This document shows positions 1 through 12,161 of a stretch of DNA of 64,000 bases, one piece after another. This DNA is from Arthrobotrys musiformis (Eukaryota; Ascomycota; Orbiliomycetes; Orbiliales; Orbiliaceae): assembly GCA_036971715.1 (NCBI GenBank), contig JAVHJL010000006.1, forward strand, positions 248,001-312,000, in the 5' to 3' direction. The notes under the pieces are model-generated. The model did no database searches, was not told where the DNA came from, and saw nothing but the letters and a program-made list of their open reading frames with translations. Within the stretch, counting starts at the first letter, position 1; the number at the start of each line of letters is the position of its first letter. A program made the position numbers and the translations under genes.

Positions 1-377
1 ATAATACTCCTCGTTGATATCCACTTCTCTTCTATCTTTCTGCAGTCCTAAAGCCTCTTCCTGCGTCATCTACATACATCCAACAAAGAAATTAGCGTGA
101 ATCCACAAAAATAACAATATAATCACCCTTAAAAGAAGGACATTTATATCAAAACTTCGATGAAATAACAGCTTCGTACCTTCCTGACTTTCCTATCGTG
201 TTTCTCATACCGCAGCGCCTGGGCAGGAGTGAGAAAGAAAGCACCGGCGACCATGGTCAATATGAAGGGTAGACCGAACAGGGCGAACGGATGCCGCTTG
301 AGGTGTCGGCGGTACTTTGCGGCAATGGTGCTCTCCCATGCGGAGGAGCGGAAGGGCTTCGATTGGAATGTCGGCAT
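1..377 (-). CDS. COX16: Cytochrome c oxidase assembly protein Cox16 (partial, 3' end outside window)
   Basis: Two exons on the minus strand: 180..377 (66 codons) and 1..69, which runs off the left edge. The intron 70..179 opens with GTACGA and closes with TAG. Exon 1 has the family pattern: a basic start (KPFRSSAW), KYRRHLKRHPF, then one hydrophobic segment at residues 34-51 beginning FGLPFI, then RYEKHDRKV. Exon 2 continues in frame with MTQEEALGLQKDRREVDINE, as in the short tail of Cox16. Known family role: an inner-membrane mitochondrial protein that helps insert the copper-containing Cox2 (and Cox1) modules during complex IV assembly. The protein would be about 100-140 residues. The ATG at 377 gives the usual N-terminus. 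Only the last residues are missing. Confidence 0.9.
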
Positions 378-2149
378 TATTATTATTATTTATCTTTTCT
401 TCTCAACAGATAAAATCACGAATCTTCAGGATCGAAAAATATCCCGGTTCTTCTCTCTCTCCTTTAGTGAGGGGAGAAAATTGAGAAAAGCGCGTGTGCA
501 AGTTTTCAGTAGCTGGTAGCCCACAAGAGACATCAGGCCATTTTCGAAGTGGTGAGGTTGAAAAAAAACGCCAAGACGAGTTTGAAGATTTTGGGAAAAG
601 CTCACAACGCAAAAATTGCAACAGACATACACCAAAAGGGAGTTCCCCATTTCCTTCGAACGACAGGTAAAATGGCTCATCAATGACTGCCATGGAAGCT
701 ATCAAAGAGCTCTCGAGGAAAACTAGGTCCTTGGGGTGATAGTCTTAGAGCTAACACCATACATACCCCTCCATAGCTACTTAGCTAACCCCTCACTTAA
801 TTGATAGCTCAGCTTCGCCACCACTGAAAGGAGAATAATCCCTCCCCCGCCCCCCCCATGCTAAAGGGTTTATTCCTATTCTCGAATAGTAACACTATGA
901 GTACTATTATCACGGAGTATTACCCTTTTCTCTCATTTTGTATCGAAGCATAGTCCTATTCTTCCACTTTAATCTACGACGCATATATCACGATGCATTA
1001 TACTCGACAATCCTCCTGCCCGGGTGCCCGAGAGTTATACTCCGAAGTTTTCGACCGGTATGCACTGAAAAGGTCAAAAATGATGTATATTAATTCGATA
1101 GATATCCTTATTTGGAAATGGACAGTCCCACTACATAAAAATACGCCATTCTATAGCTATTGGGGGGGGAAAATCTTCAGAGGTGAGGGAGGGAGGGCAT
1201 AGACGCCACGGCATGCACATCACTAGCTTCGATTATGCTATACCCTAGCTATACGGTATATCAAGCTTAGCTCACTTAGCTACCCGGGCAGAAAGGAAGA
1301 AGGGGGAAAAAGTAAATACAAAAGATACATTGTGAAAAAAAGAAAAGGGGGTAGTGAGGAAAGAACCCAGAAATATCTGGAGCTACCGGGTAGATACTCG
1401 AACCCGCGGGTCTACCTTCCCACCGGAATGCATGCAGATATACTCCATACCATGTATAATAGGAGGGAGTAACATCTTCCTTTCTTTTTTTCCTTTCCTC
1501 TCATTTTTTTTTTTTTTTTTTTTGGTGTTTGTTTTTTCTAGCTGTGATCTGCTGTGCTTTGCTCTGCATGCTATTTCTCCGTCCGGAACTTAGCGAAGGG
1601 ACGGTTACCCGAGTTTTGCATTTTTGGAAGCTTTGTTTTTTTCCCCCCGTTCACACACCAGGCGGCTCGCTTCGATGGCTACGAAAGCGAGATTGATAAT
1701 CCTTATCTAAGGAACTTCTAGAAGGATGAAGCTAAGGACGGTAATACCTATGCGTACTAGAGGAAAGTATAGACCAAGGTGGTATTTAAATTCAAAGGAG
1801 GGGTAAAAAACTCCAATCTCTCGATCTCTACGATCTTTTTTCTCTAGAAGTCTTTTTTTGTACTACCCTTTTTTTTTTTTTCCTCCCTGTTCTCTCGAGA
1901 GGAAAAAAAAAAAGAGTTTCCCTGCTGCAGCTGGCCTTTTCGTGAAGGAGGAAAAGCCTGGTCCTAGCTATCTCCACAAGCTCCGTCTGAACTCGCGCGA
2001 GGCCACTAACTAGCCTCGCGCCACTAACCATCCTTGTTCAGAAACCACAGATCCAACACAAAAAAAAAGGGACCCCACCCACAAATCGGGTTACAGTCTC
2101 GTAACGTCAGTTGGATAGAAGCACGCGGTATCTTCTCCAGACGAAAAGG
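378..2149. other. Intergenic, upstream of COX16; no gene seen
   Basis: About 1.8 kb without a convincing gene. It holds an ATT microsatellite at about 375-391, a C tract at about 845-857 and T tracts at about 1503-1523 and 1869-1882. Short frames here are unrelated to known proteins and low in complexity. The COX16 promoter must lie at the left end. Confidence 0.6.
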
Positions 2150-2473
2150 ATGCCTTGCGCAGGAATATTCGTTCCCTGCCAAACGTACCATACATTCCCC
2201 GCCAACGCCCCGTCAGATCTAAAAACCCTCATGCGCTATGGTTTCCCGCAGGAAACGGCGGAAGCGATACTAGACACCAGGGGCATGACGAACTGGGAGG
2301 TCCTACAAGCGGACTGCACCGCTTTGTTGTTTAAGAAGTATTGGGATTGGATGAATATGAATATTGCGTCGAGGGGACGGAAGAGAGGGACTGAGAGGGA
2401 GATGTTGGAGGATCTAGATCGGGCGGCTGGGTCGGCGAATTGCCAAAGGAGGAAGAAGTGTGTTATTCTTTGA
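2150..2473 (+). CDS. Small hypothetical ORF ending in a CaaX-like box (doubtful)
   Basis: 107 codons from ATG at 2150 to TGA at 2471-2473. I do not recognise it. The middle reads LMRYGFPQETAEAIL, which resembles the first helix and GFP loop of UBA-type domains, but this is a short match only. The C-terminus is a basic stretch followed by CVIL (RRKKCVIL), the form of a CaaX geranylgeranylation box as on Rho-type GTPases. No GTPase motifs are present. It could be a real small membrane-anchored protein, the last exon of something unrecognised, or a chance ORF. No splice partner was found. Confidence 0.25.
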   Translation: MPCAGIFVPCQTYHTFPANAPSDLKTLMRYGFPQETAEAILDTRGMTNWEVLQADCTALLFKKYWDWMNMNIASRGRKRGTEREMLEDLDRAAGSANCQRRKKCVIL

Positions 2474-2878
2474 AGTTTTTTGATAGTGTAGCGGATCTAG
2501 ATCTTCCTTGCAGGACATGGAATGATTTCCAAGACGATTAATGTGGAAGAGGTTTTTAAGGAGACGGGTGGAGACCACATCGGTATATTTCGATGACTAG
2601 TTGAGCTTGAGGACGACTAGCCTGTGCGGTTCCAGAAGTAGTAGCAGTGTTGTAAGCATTAGTTACAGTAGCCGGGGATTCCCATATCCCCTTTCCTCAG
2701 CCATGTAATGTAGTATATATATACATTTCCCATGCCCAGGCCTTTTCGATAGAATAATTCCGAGGCAGAGAAAGTAGAAGAAAAATTCGAATCCCACGAA
2801 ACAACAGCTAAAGCCCTTTCTCCTTCCAAGTAGGTAAAACCCCGACCCCACGGATATAACAGAATATTATCTTTCGAA
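2474..2878. other. Intergenic between small ORF and DUF7587-like gene
   Basis: About 400 bases. The minus-strand frames between 2659 and 2952 do not resemble a protein family. This is probably 3' flank of the gene at 2879. Confidence 0.5.
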
Positions 2879-3376
2879 CTAAAAACGAGAACGACGGTGG
2901 ACTTTGAGAATGGCTTCGGCAGGAACCTTGTAGAGAGCCAAGAATTCATCATTCGTCCATTCTAGGTCAGCCGCACGAGGAAGAAGGTCGGGATATCGTT
3001 CCATGACATCTCTGAGTTGGAGGATTGGAATGAACTTGTTGTATGCGTTTTTGATTTCAAACGGGTTGATCTCCATGATCTCCACGACACGGGCTTTATC
3101 CCGGATAAACTTCTTTTTAGCCCAGGCAAGGGCATGTTTTTTGTCGCCAAACATGGAAACGAAATGGCTGGGCTCTCCGGAATTCCAGACGAGGTGGTTC
3201 TCGAGCTCGTAGGCAAGCTGGCCGTAGTCGCAGAGGTTGATACGGCCTGGAGCGGTGCAGACGAAACCGTTGGCATCATCGTAAGAGGTGGATGAAAACT
3301 CAGGGAAGTGGACGCGGTAGAGGACATCAGGGTACTGTTGTGGGTTAAGCATAGGATTGGGAATCATGAAGGCCAT
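2879..3376 (-). CDS. DUF7587-like fungal protein of unknown function
   Basis: 165 codons from the ATG at 3376 to TAG at 2879-2881. The frame stays open upstream to 3670, but that extension is low in quality, and MAFMIPNPML is the most natural start. The sequence has the layout I associate with the fungal DUF7587 family: LYRVHFPE near residue 20, an NLCDYGQLAYELENHLVW segment, then FVSMFGDKKHALAWAKKK, where a hydrophobic FVS strand is followed by a helix with HA..WA. The second half (VVEIMEINPFEIKNAYNKF) looks like an ADP-ribosyl-transferase-like or decoration-type fold, but that is inference. No signal peptide, membrane helix or intron is visible. Family assignment is from memory of the pattern and should be searched. 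Confidence 0.6.
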   Translation of the reverse strand: MAFMIPNPMLNPQQYPDVLYRVHFPEFSSTSYDDANGFVCTAPGRINLCDYGQLAYELENHLVWNSGEPSHFVSMFGDKKHALAWAKKKFIRDKARVVEIMEINPFEIKNAYNKFIPILQLRDVMERYPDLLPRAADLEWTNDEFLALYKVPAEAILKVHRRSRF

Positions 3377-4898
3377 TGTGAATGCAATTGCCTCTGGCCG
3401 GCTGGATAGAGGATGGTCTGTGACGTAGAGGAGACGAGTGGTTGGAGGTCTTCGATGGTATGACAAGGGTATTCGAAGAAGTCTGAGATTTTTGTGATTA
3501 TAAGGTCTAGAGATGTCGAGGCTAGCTAACGACTTATCCCATAGAGCTCGAGAGGTGCTAGTATCCGTGGGCGTTAACCTTAAAATTATCAAATTATATC
3601 GCACACTTGGGCCAGTTCCCTTGGGTAGGATATGAGTACTTAAGTAGGTACTTAGGCACCCAAGCAACATATGTAGAGCTTCCCTCCATTTGGCTTCTCT
3701 TTAACTACACGCTCATTCATTCAATTAACTGCTGCACATGTATTTTGTTATCGAATCTCTCAGAAGAAACCAAAAGGCCATAACACTACAAGACTGCAAC
3801 ATATAGGTATATACTCCTGTTTTTCCGGTAACTGGCTCACTAACACACGTTTTGAACATTTGGAAGGGCTCCGTTGCATTGAGAGATATATTCTATATCA
3901 ATACAAGATCGATCATGATAATATATAGCTATATTGTAATAGGCCATGGCGTTCCCATGGGCGTGTAACACGACCCCCTGGCTAGCCATGCGCAATTTGG
4001 TTTGGTGTTGCAACAAGTCGCCTTGGTCTGACGTCTGGAAAGTCGCCTTCAGAGGAGCGACCGCATCGTCCGGGGCGACCGCTGAAAAAGTAGGTCGCGT
4101 CGGCTGTTTCCTAAATAGGCTTAGCCCCGCGCTATATAACTAACCACCAAATAAAATTCTCTCTTTTTTTTCTTTCGCATCTCTTTCTTCCTATAACATC
4201 AACCTCATCAACCTCATCGCCATCACCATTCTTGTATAACCTGTAAGTTCCATCCGCTCTCCCTTCCCTAAACTGCATTCGCTCTACAACCACCACCACC
4301 TTTCAAATGATGAACTATTCGTGTCGCCCCTATCAGACCAAATATTTGGTGACGTACACCGTCCAAAGCCAAACGGACTTCTCTGAAACGAAAGATTTAT
4401 ATATCCATATACATATATAAACACAACCACACACACACATACAAAGACTCTTCTTGGTCTTTTGGTTAACGGAAACGCTAACAATCCAAAAGGTCTTTTT
4501 TCTTATAGTCCACTATCCAATACTAGTATTCAATCGTATATAATTCTCACAAGGTAAGCCGAATACTTTTTTTTTACCATGCACGTCAAAACATGTACAC
4601 ACGGAGGAAAGAGCCTGATGATGCAAACATATCCATGCTAATACGGAGCCGTTGGAAATAACCTTCGGTTGCTGACGAAAGCAAATTCTTTTCATCTTTC
4701 ACCTGAAGCCTCTTTCCCTCCTTTCCCTTCTCTCCCCATCTCCATTCGACATGGCATGTTTCGGTCAACTGGTGCATGTGCTAATTGTTGAAAAAGATAG
4801 ATGTTTTATTGATGCCCGTCGGATATAATCTGATGTTTCGTCGAGAGATATATAATATATATAGTATACAATATAATGCCAATTGAAATATCAAGAAT
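3377..4898. other. Intergenic, about 1.5 kb; promoter of the DUF7587-like gene and 3' flank of the dehydrogenase
   Basis: No gene supported. A perfect 10-base palindrome TACTTAAGTA lies at 3637-3646, about 260 bases upstream of the DUF7587-like ATG. A CA-rich run is at about 4424-4440. The plus-strand frame 3946-4143 has no family features. Confidence 0.5.
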
Positions 4899-5949
4899 CT
4901 ATCGATATGCCGCTAGCACATCGTCGTTCCAACTATAACCCATACCATCCGTAGTCAGCATATATAACCCACCCAATAGAAAATAGTAGATGTAGAAAAC
5001 GTACTTCAAAAACTTCCCACTAAGGCTCTTATCCGCCCTCACCCCCAAATTCCCCAGCACCGCCCCCACGTCCTCCTACCATAACCAATTAGCCCTATCA
5101 TACAATACCATATCACGATGGGAACAAGAGACAAACCGGCTTGACAATGCTCCCACTCTTCTTCAAATTCAAAAACTTAGCATGCTCTTCAGGCTTCATA
5201 ACCTTCCCGTGAACCTCCCTCAACGCCGTCTGCATATCCGTATCCACGACACCCGGCCTGATGGCTACGGTGGTGATATCCGGCTCTTCGAGCGCGAGGG
5301 TTTGGTTCAGATGGTTTAACGCCGCCTTTGAAGCCCCGTACGCGCCCCAGCCGGTCTATCAATCATCATCAGTATACAAAACCCCAAGAACGAAGTATAG
5401 ATACAAAGGGAGTGAAGAAGAAACATACATAAACCCCCACCGCCGCCCCAGAACTAACCATAACAACCCGTCCCCCAACCCGTCTCAACTCCCCAGAGGC
5501 AGCCTTCACAATCTCCACATTCGACAAAAAGTTCGTCCGAAACGTAACCTCCCACTCGTTCACATCCGCATCACGCACCTTCGCAACCGGATCCAACATT
5601 CCGTGGTTCAACACCAACGAATCGATCCGCCCCCACCGTGAGACCGCGACGTCAATGATCGATGATTGTATCTCGGATTTTAGGTCCGAGGGCGAGGATG
5701 AGAAGTCCACGGAGACGGTTTCGAGGTTGGAGTGTGTCACAGAAAGCGACTTTAACGCCGGCGTTATCGTCCTGGTTACGGCGAGGATATTGGGCGGGGT
5801 GGGGAGGCTGAGGAGGTGCTGGAGGATTGCCAGGCCAATGCCTATTTTCCCATATTGAACATAAATTTTGGAAGTAAGCGGGTATGCGGTCGATTGGGAT
5901 ACGTACCTCGTCCGGCGCCGGTCAGGACAACCACTTGTGTTACGCTCAT
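4899..5949 (-). CDS. Short-chain dehydrogenase/reductase, benzil reductase (Irc24)-like
   Basis: Five exons: 5907..5949, 5429..5841, 5137..5355, 5005..5075 and 4899..4932. They sum to 260 codons (259 residues plus stop) and every join keeps frame. The joined protein is a classical SDR: the glycine-rich NAD(P) motif TGAGRGIG at residues 10-17 is split by intron 1, NHGML stands in the NAG position, the catalytic Ser is in VSSGAAV, the YGASK motif supplies Tyr and Lys, and RPGVVDTDMQ follows. The short last exon gives NWNDDVLAAYR, matching the usual C-terminal tail. Likely role: cytosolic NADPH-dependent reduction of a diketone or other carbonyl. Yeast Irc24 and its relatives have the same order of motifs (GRID, NFLS, GWGAYGASKAALNH). 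The true substrate is unknown. Confidence 0.88.
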
Positions 5950-7146
5950 GTTTCTATTTGAGATAAAGAGATATGCAATGACGCTGTGTTACCGTTCGGC
6001 CACTTCAGCCGAGCCACCAAGATTTATACCGAACGAACTAGCTCATCGACTAAAGCTACGGCTTAGTCACCATCTACACTATATATACCATTCAATCGAG
6101 AAAAGAGTGAATATCATCATGCATCTATTAACTATAACTATATAGAAGACCCATCCCTCATTTTATGTATAATAAAGAAATAGAACCAAAACATGAAAGA
6201 TAAGAAGGGGACAGAAACCAAAAGCAAACTATTATACAGCAACATCATCATTAAAAGCCGACCAACAGGGAAAAATCGCAATGATGCAACCAAGATATAT
6301 ACTTATATAGTAAAAAGAGGAAAAGAAGAAAAAGAGGAAGCCGTCCGTATATATACAACGAAGAATCCCTACCGGAAAAAAGAAAGGAAGAAGGGAGGAA
6401 ATGGACAAAAAAACTTCGTCAGATATGCGTGGCAAGTTTTTTGACCATTGATGAGTTAAAATCCTCTACCAATGGCCCATTAATAAATAAGTAGTAGTAC
6501 TAATAGTAGCAAGGTTAGTTTTTGTCGTCTCTTTCGTCTCTTTATTCTCATTTTTGTAATGTTAGCAACTACCCTTCCTTCCTTCATCCCGCTGGTCAAA
6601 ATTAACCAGAACAGAACAGAACAGGCATGAAGATAACGAAGAAAACCCTCAAGAACAAACCCAAGAATAGCAGTAAAAAGACAACCCCACCGTATTTCGT
6701 CCATTGTTCGTTTCACCTATGCATAAAAGTCCCAGTGAATGCGCTGTATAAGTATTTTTGTTGTTGCCCCGTAAATGCTGCCAAAGTGTGAGCCCAGTAT
6801 CATTATCGTAACCAATTAATTTTGGAAGAAGCGAAAAAAAAAAAAGAAAAGAAAAGAAGAAATGGAGAATCATTGAGAAAAAAGCCCAAGACGTGGGGAA
6901 TTCGAGATTGAGCTAAGGAACGAAAGGAATAGGGATAAAGAGGGAAAGGGGAAAGAGAGGGATATTAATACAATTATAACACACCGCTAATGCATGTACC
7001 CAAGAAAAGCAAAGAAAGAAAGAGGAAGAGAGTATCCCGAAGAAAGAGGGTAGGAGGAAGAGGAGGGGCAGAAGGAGGTGAGGAATAAGATGTAGGCCAA
7101 TATCAGACCCTTTTTTGGAGTCCGATTTTCAAGACCGGTTACTCCA
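5950..7146. other. Intergenic, 1.2 kb; dehydrogenase promoter and 3' flank of the phosphatase
   Basis: AT-rich and purine-rich on the plus strand, with (GAAA/GGAA) tracts at about 6190-6400 and 6835-7080. No coding frame supported. Confidence 0.5.
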
Positions 7147-10009
7147 TCAAGACTTCATCCATGAAACTACGCTGCCATCCGCAAGTGGCCTCCTAGCGAG
7201 CCACTCCGCCACGGTTTCGTAGCACAAGACATACTGCCTGAGAGTTTGCACCATTGAAATTCTCTGGTCTCTCAGGTTCTCCACAGCCCTCTCGATCAAA
7301 TCCACGCGATCGTCATTCATCCACTGCCCCTGAAAGTCGCTATTGTCAAAGCCGTAACGCATTGGGGAGTCTCCTTCATGGTCAATACCATGATGGTGAG
7401 GATGCCTGCCACCATGTGACCTAACGTACTCGCGCTGGCGTCGAAGCATGTCGATGACGGAATCGGTGGCACAGAAAGTGCCCGTTCGGCCACAGCCTGC
7501 ACTGCAATGGACGAGAATCGGTCGCTCGCTGTCAGATCGTGAGGAGCGCCTATCATGGGCGTTGGTAGATGAAGAACGTCGGGAACCGCCGGAAGAACGT
7601 ATCACTAACTCGGTCTGTTCGATGAGACCAAGGATGTGGGCTGGATCGGCTGGGGCGCCAAAGTCAGGCCATGAGGAATACTGAAGCTGAGTGATTTCTC
7701 GAAGGGGCGAGAATGGGTGGGAGCTATGACTCAAAGTGAACTTGCGCATGATGACATGAGGTCCGCTGAATTCTTTAGGAGACTCGGGCTCGTGGCGAAC
7801 GGAGCTTTGACGACGAACCGACCCGTCCTTCTTGTAGACGTGCCCGCTGGTTTTCGCCGGATCCAAGGAAATCCTCCTCTCTGAGATGTTATTCAGTTGG
7901 TACGGGCCGTAGCTATGTTCCTTCCAGTATTTGTGGCACTTGAGCTGGCCACCTTCAGCTTCAGCAGTAAGCATAACTATAACACGGACGTCATGGTCCC
8001 AGACAACGCTCCAAAAATCCCGGAAAGTATGAGGGATAGGACCCTGGGTTGCGATATATCTCTTCGAACTGAAGTCGGTTGACACGTAGCTAGCATTGAT
8101 GTAGTCGCAGGACTCGGGAGAGTAATCGGTAAGCCTGACTCTCGTGTGGTCATATGGCCAGATATTGTTGTAACGATTCTTCGCACCTTTCTCCACACCG
8201 GCCAAAGTATGAGTTTGGGGCGGTCGGAGTGTCTTGGGCGATTCATATGTGACGTTGACGTTCAAAGCATCCTGCATCCTGCGCTGCTCGGCCTTCTCCA
8301 GCTTCAAAAACTTGTCCGCAACTTTCTTAGCTCCGTCTTCCTTGAGAACGTCTCGCATCCATTTCGGCATCGCCCTACGAACTTCCGAAGTGATGTAAGG
8401 TGGAAGCTTCAAGGTAATCTCGCCGACACCCCCTAGCAGGTCCATGTTTTGTCGGATGTTGGAAAAGAACGGGTTAGCGGCAGCCTTGGGCATGACGCAG
8501 TTGAAAGCTGGCGGACCACCATCTGATGAACCCGATAGTGAGAGGGAGTTGGACTTCTTTGTCTCTGTTTGGACAGGCCCTAGATCGACGACCCCGGGGA
8601 AATGTTCACTAAACTCTTCGAAGCCACCTGAGCGAAAACAATGTTATTGACGTTAGCATGCCGATCATCTTAGTTTGTTAAGGGAAAATGAGTATATATA
8701 TGGACGCACCACTTAATAGGTAAGCTTCTCCCTGCCAACCTTCTCGGACAAATTTGCTGACAGTATGCGCTGCTGAGGCAGATTCCTTGACGGTGCTTGA
8801 AGATGCATCGTAAACGACAATATTGTTGACTTCCTTCCACCTTGCAAGTTGCCTTTTCATCTCTGGCCCTCCAAGACTTTCCGTTAGCTTGGCGATATTG
8901 AAAGATGGTCTCTTTAGGAGAGTCGTTGGGATGGAGATGTTGATGGAGCCTCTGATTCTTGATTGAGAGAATTGTTGGAAAGGTCGAAGGTCTAGGAGAA
9001 GAGTTGTCTTGGGAGCTAGATCCAGGATCTGGGCTAGCTTTGAGGCGTACATCAAAGATAGGCCGTCAACTTGGGATGAGGGAGGTAGTGTTGAGGATCT
9101 CTGACGGTCAAGGGGTGGTGGCCTCATGGTAAATTCGCCAGCGACAGGCCCACCCTGGAGCAGGTGTGGCATGGATGATGAGCTCCAGCCTGAAGCCGAT
9201 ACGGAACGGCTTGGGATGGAAGGGTCGTATGTCACGGGGGAATCGTATCTAGGCTGATCAAAGTAGTTTTGCGGCTCCTCATATATACTATTTTGTCTAG
9301 AAGAAGAAGACATTCCCCTTTGTTGCATTTCGGCTTCGGATCTCGGAGACAAGATTTTTCTTTCAGACCTTGAGGAAGGAGTAGAAGAGGGGATGGAAGA
9401 ATCATGTCGAGGAGATTTCAGGGCACCAGCGAAAAATCCATCAATGGAATCGGACATATCCCTGCTTCCACCCCTGCTTCTTTGATTAGCAGCATGGTTC
9501 TTATTGTGAGCAGCTATGGCAGAGGATTGTCGACGAAAGTTTTCGGAAGCAGCAGTTGGCATGGTGTCGATATCTAGGACATGAGGGGACCTAGCGGCTA
9601 AGGAGCGAAGAGAGGAGCTTGTGGACCAATTGTTATGAGAGTACGATTCTTCGGAATCTCTGTCGAGACCAAAGTAGCCCGAAGCAGGGCTAGCTGTTGT
9701 AGTGGTTGACGCATCGGGACCTCGAGGCAAGGGAGTCCTTCGGGGATAACAGCCTCCGGGAGTGCTGGGAATGTTGGCAGAGGATAGGTCAGCAGGAGTA
9801 CCTGGGATGGTGTATAGATGAGGAGGTTGGGTATGTTGAGATCTTGATTGGGATGCAGATGATGTCGTAACTGAAGGAGAAGATGATCCTGAAGCAGAAT
9901 TCCTAGCACCGAAGATGGGATTATAGTCGAAGGGAGTGCCAGGCGACGGCCGTTGGGATGATGTCAATGACATCTTTGGGAATTCGTGGTCGGCGAGGTT
10001 GAGGTGCAT
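7147..10009 (-). CDS. Protein tyrosine phosphatase with N-terminal rhodanese-like domain (Pyp1/Pyp2 type)
   Basis: Two exons, 8710..10009 and 7147..8627, give 926 residues. The intron has donor GTGCGT and acceptor CAG. Residues 1-320 are disordered and rich in Ser/Pro. Residues about 325-440 form a rhodanese-like (Cdc25-homology) domain, but the active-site loop reads VVYDASSS, so the catalytic Cys is absent. The phosphatase domain covers about residues 500-910: the WPD loop is in SSWPDFGAP (about 754), the P-loop is HCSAGCGRTGTF (about 807), and a Q-loop follows near SMVQTLRQYVLCYE. S. pombe Pyp1 and Pyp2, with the same domain order, dephosphorylate the stress MAP kinase Sty1. By analogy this enzyme probably acts on a Hog1/SakA-type kinase. 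The WPD and P-loop residues all look intact. A second in-frame ATG (MSLTSS) lies 12 codons in. Confidence 0.92.
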
Positions 10010-11674
10010 CCAGACCAGACCGGAATACCTTTTTATTTCGATTTATTTTATTTTATTTTTTATTTTATTATGACGACCTGAATGAATTTATGAATTTATG
10101 AATGAGGCAGTTATGATGGTATGCAATCGAATTGAATTGGATTGAATTGATCGGTGTTCTTGTCGGGAAATTGCGGCCGTTTGTTCGGTCGTTCGTCTGT
10201 TGGATTGATCAATCGGGCCAAAATCAAATCTAGACCAGTTCTAGTTCCAGACCTCCCTTTTTTTTTTTTTTCTCACTCCCCAGAGCTAGCTTGTCCCCTC
10301 TTTCTTTACTAACGGGAGGAGAAGATAAAGAATTCCCCGAAGAAGAAAAAAAAGAAAGCGAAGATGAATGAAGCTTAGGTTAAGATGGGTTGGCGTCGGG
10401 TGTGATGGAAGGAGGAGGAGGAGGTTGATGGTTGGTTGATGTCGATGATGATGGAATTGACGACGATGATGATGATGGAGGTAATAAATGTTGTGTGGTT
10501 TTTTTTTCGGGGTGGGAAATCAAGCTAGTTACGGAGTAGTCAACCCGCTGGCCAAGGAAGCAGCTTGGATATTGCGTTATAAGGTCCGTTGCGCCAACAG
10601 CCAACAGAACAGTGCCTCTTTCGATCTCTGGCTGATAACAAGCATACAAGTACAAGGCACTTGGTCAAGTCAATTAACAAGATCGAATGGAACAATCCGT
10701 CGAAGGGAAAGAAGAAGAGGAGGAGGAGAAGGAAGAGGAGGAAGAAGAAGAAGGCAAAGAAACAGCTAGCAGCCTTGCTTTCGGAGAAGTTGAGTTCGGT
10801 TTTAGTTGAGTTTAGTTTTTTTTTGTGGTTTCAGCCCAGACAAGACACCTACATGTACATTGCATGCATACGCTTCGACTTGGGTGCCAGGTAAGTAGTA
10901 TAGCAAGTAGCGAGGAGGTATGATGTGATATAATATATTAGAATAGAGTACTATCGAATATGGCTATGGCGAACGGAAAGGAAAAAGAAAGAAAGAAATT
11001 TTAAATTAATTTTTTTTTTTAAAAAATCAAATTAAATTAAATTGGATCGAATAGATCGTGGTTCAATGGTCTTATATTACTATTACCATTAGTACTACCT
11101 ACTTACAAAGTACCAGTAGTAAGTATCTTTGGCTGACAGATACAGGGTAACTCGAGTTGGTGCTGCAAAAAAAACTGGTTTTGTTTCTGTGTCGTTCTCC
11201 TGACAAAGCAGCATCATCAGCATCATATGCCATATATCACTCATCCACTCACCTCACTCATTTGCTCCATAATATATCCTGCACTGGACCAGGTATCCGA
11301 TGGATGAGACTGGGCATCAAACAAACTCCCGTTTCTGAGAACTGACTGACGGACGGCATCAAACAGGGCAAGGTTAGACTAGTCTAGCTACGACTTGAAT
11401 ACCAAGGATACTAGTACCTATTATAACCCCTCTTTTAAGATTTCTTGTCCGTCAGCGGATATTCAGGGTCTTTCTCCTCCTTTCAATCACTACAAAACAT
11501 TAATACCTCTTATTCTTAGCCACTGGCGCACATATTTAGTATTAGTACCTCGTACAGTAGCTACGGGTGGAGAAGGAAGAGAAGAGCAGGAAGGGGGCAA
11601 CGGGAACTGCGTGAACAAAGCAACAGAGAGGAGAGTCTAGACCGCTAAGAAATCAGCCCATCATTGCAGCCAAC

Positions 11675-11732
11675 GACGTCATTCTTCGCCACCATTTCCC
11701 ACATCCGGCTAGACTATCTCCTAATGACGTCA
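11675..11732. promoter_or_regulatory. Pair of CRE-like sites (CGACGTCA and TGACGTCA)
   Basis: CGACGTCA at 11675-11682 and a full palindromic TGACGTCA at 11725-11732, 50 bases apart. These are the classical binding sites of ATF/CREB-type bZIP factors. They lie about 1.7 kb upstream of the phosphatase ATG and about 430 bases past the BRR6 stop, so assignment to the phosphatase promoter is inference. Confidence 0.4.
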
Positions 11733-12136
11733 TTTGCCTTGGCACCATAATCCTTCCCTTTTAACTTCTTCCTCTCCCCAACAACATACCTTCACACCCA
11801 GTAACTTAGCTCATAGGCTAGCTACCTGAGAGGTAAGGGTGATTGACTTGCTCGATCGATCACCTGGTTATCAGCTTTCAGTCCTGTCACTATTCAACTC
11901 TAATTGCAATACTTCCCGATTCGGTCTTTCAACTTTCGTGCCTCTCCCCAGCGCCCAAGACACCCGGCTCCACCCTGGTAACTAGCTTAGTCAGATGCCA
12001 CCTAACCTCCTTTGTCCACAAATTGTCTCAGCCATCAATCGTTGCATTCCAAGCAATAGTTACAATACAGAACAACATGTAGCAGTCGCAGTAGTGGCAA
12101 TGTGATAAGATATAATATGTACAAGTAACGTGATGT

Positions 12137-12161
12137 GAATCAATCAATCAATCAATCAATC
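12137..12161. repeat. (AATC)n microsatellite in the BRR6 3' flank
   Basis: About six perfect copies of AATC directly downstream of the BRR6 stop codon on the minus strand. A similar array occurs at about 16396-16416. Confidence 0.8.

Noticed and set aside
1380..1430. tRNA-like word (reverse strand GCGGGTTCGAGTA)
   Set aside because: The would-be T-stem does not pair and no acceptor or anticodon stem can be built around it.
3637..3646. TACTTAAGTA palindrome, also at 34907-34916
   Set aside because: A 10-base AT-rich palindrome is expected by chance in a window of this size and composition.
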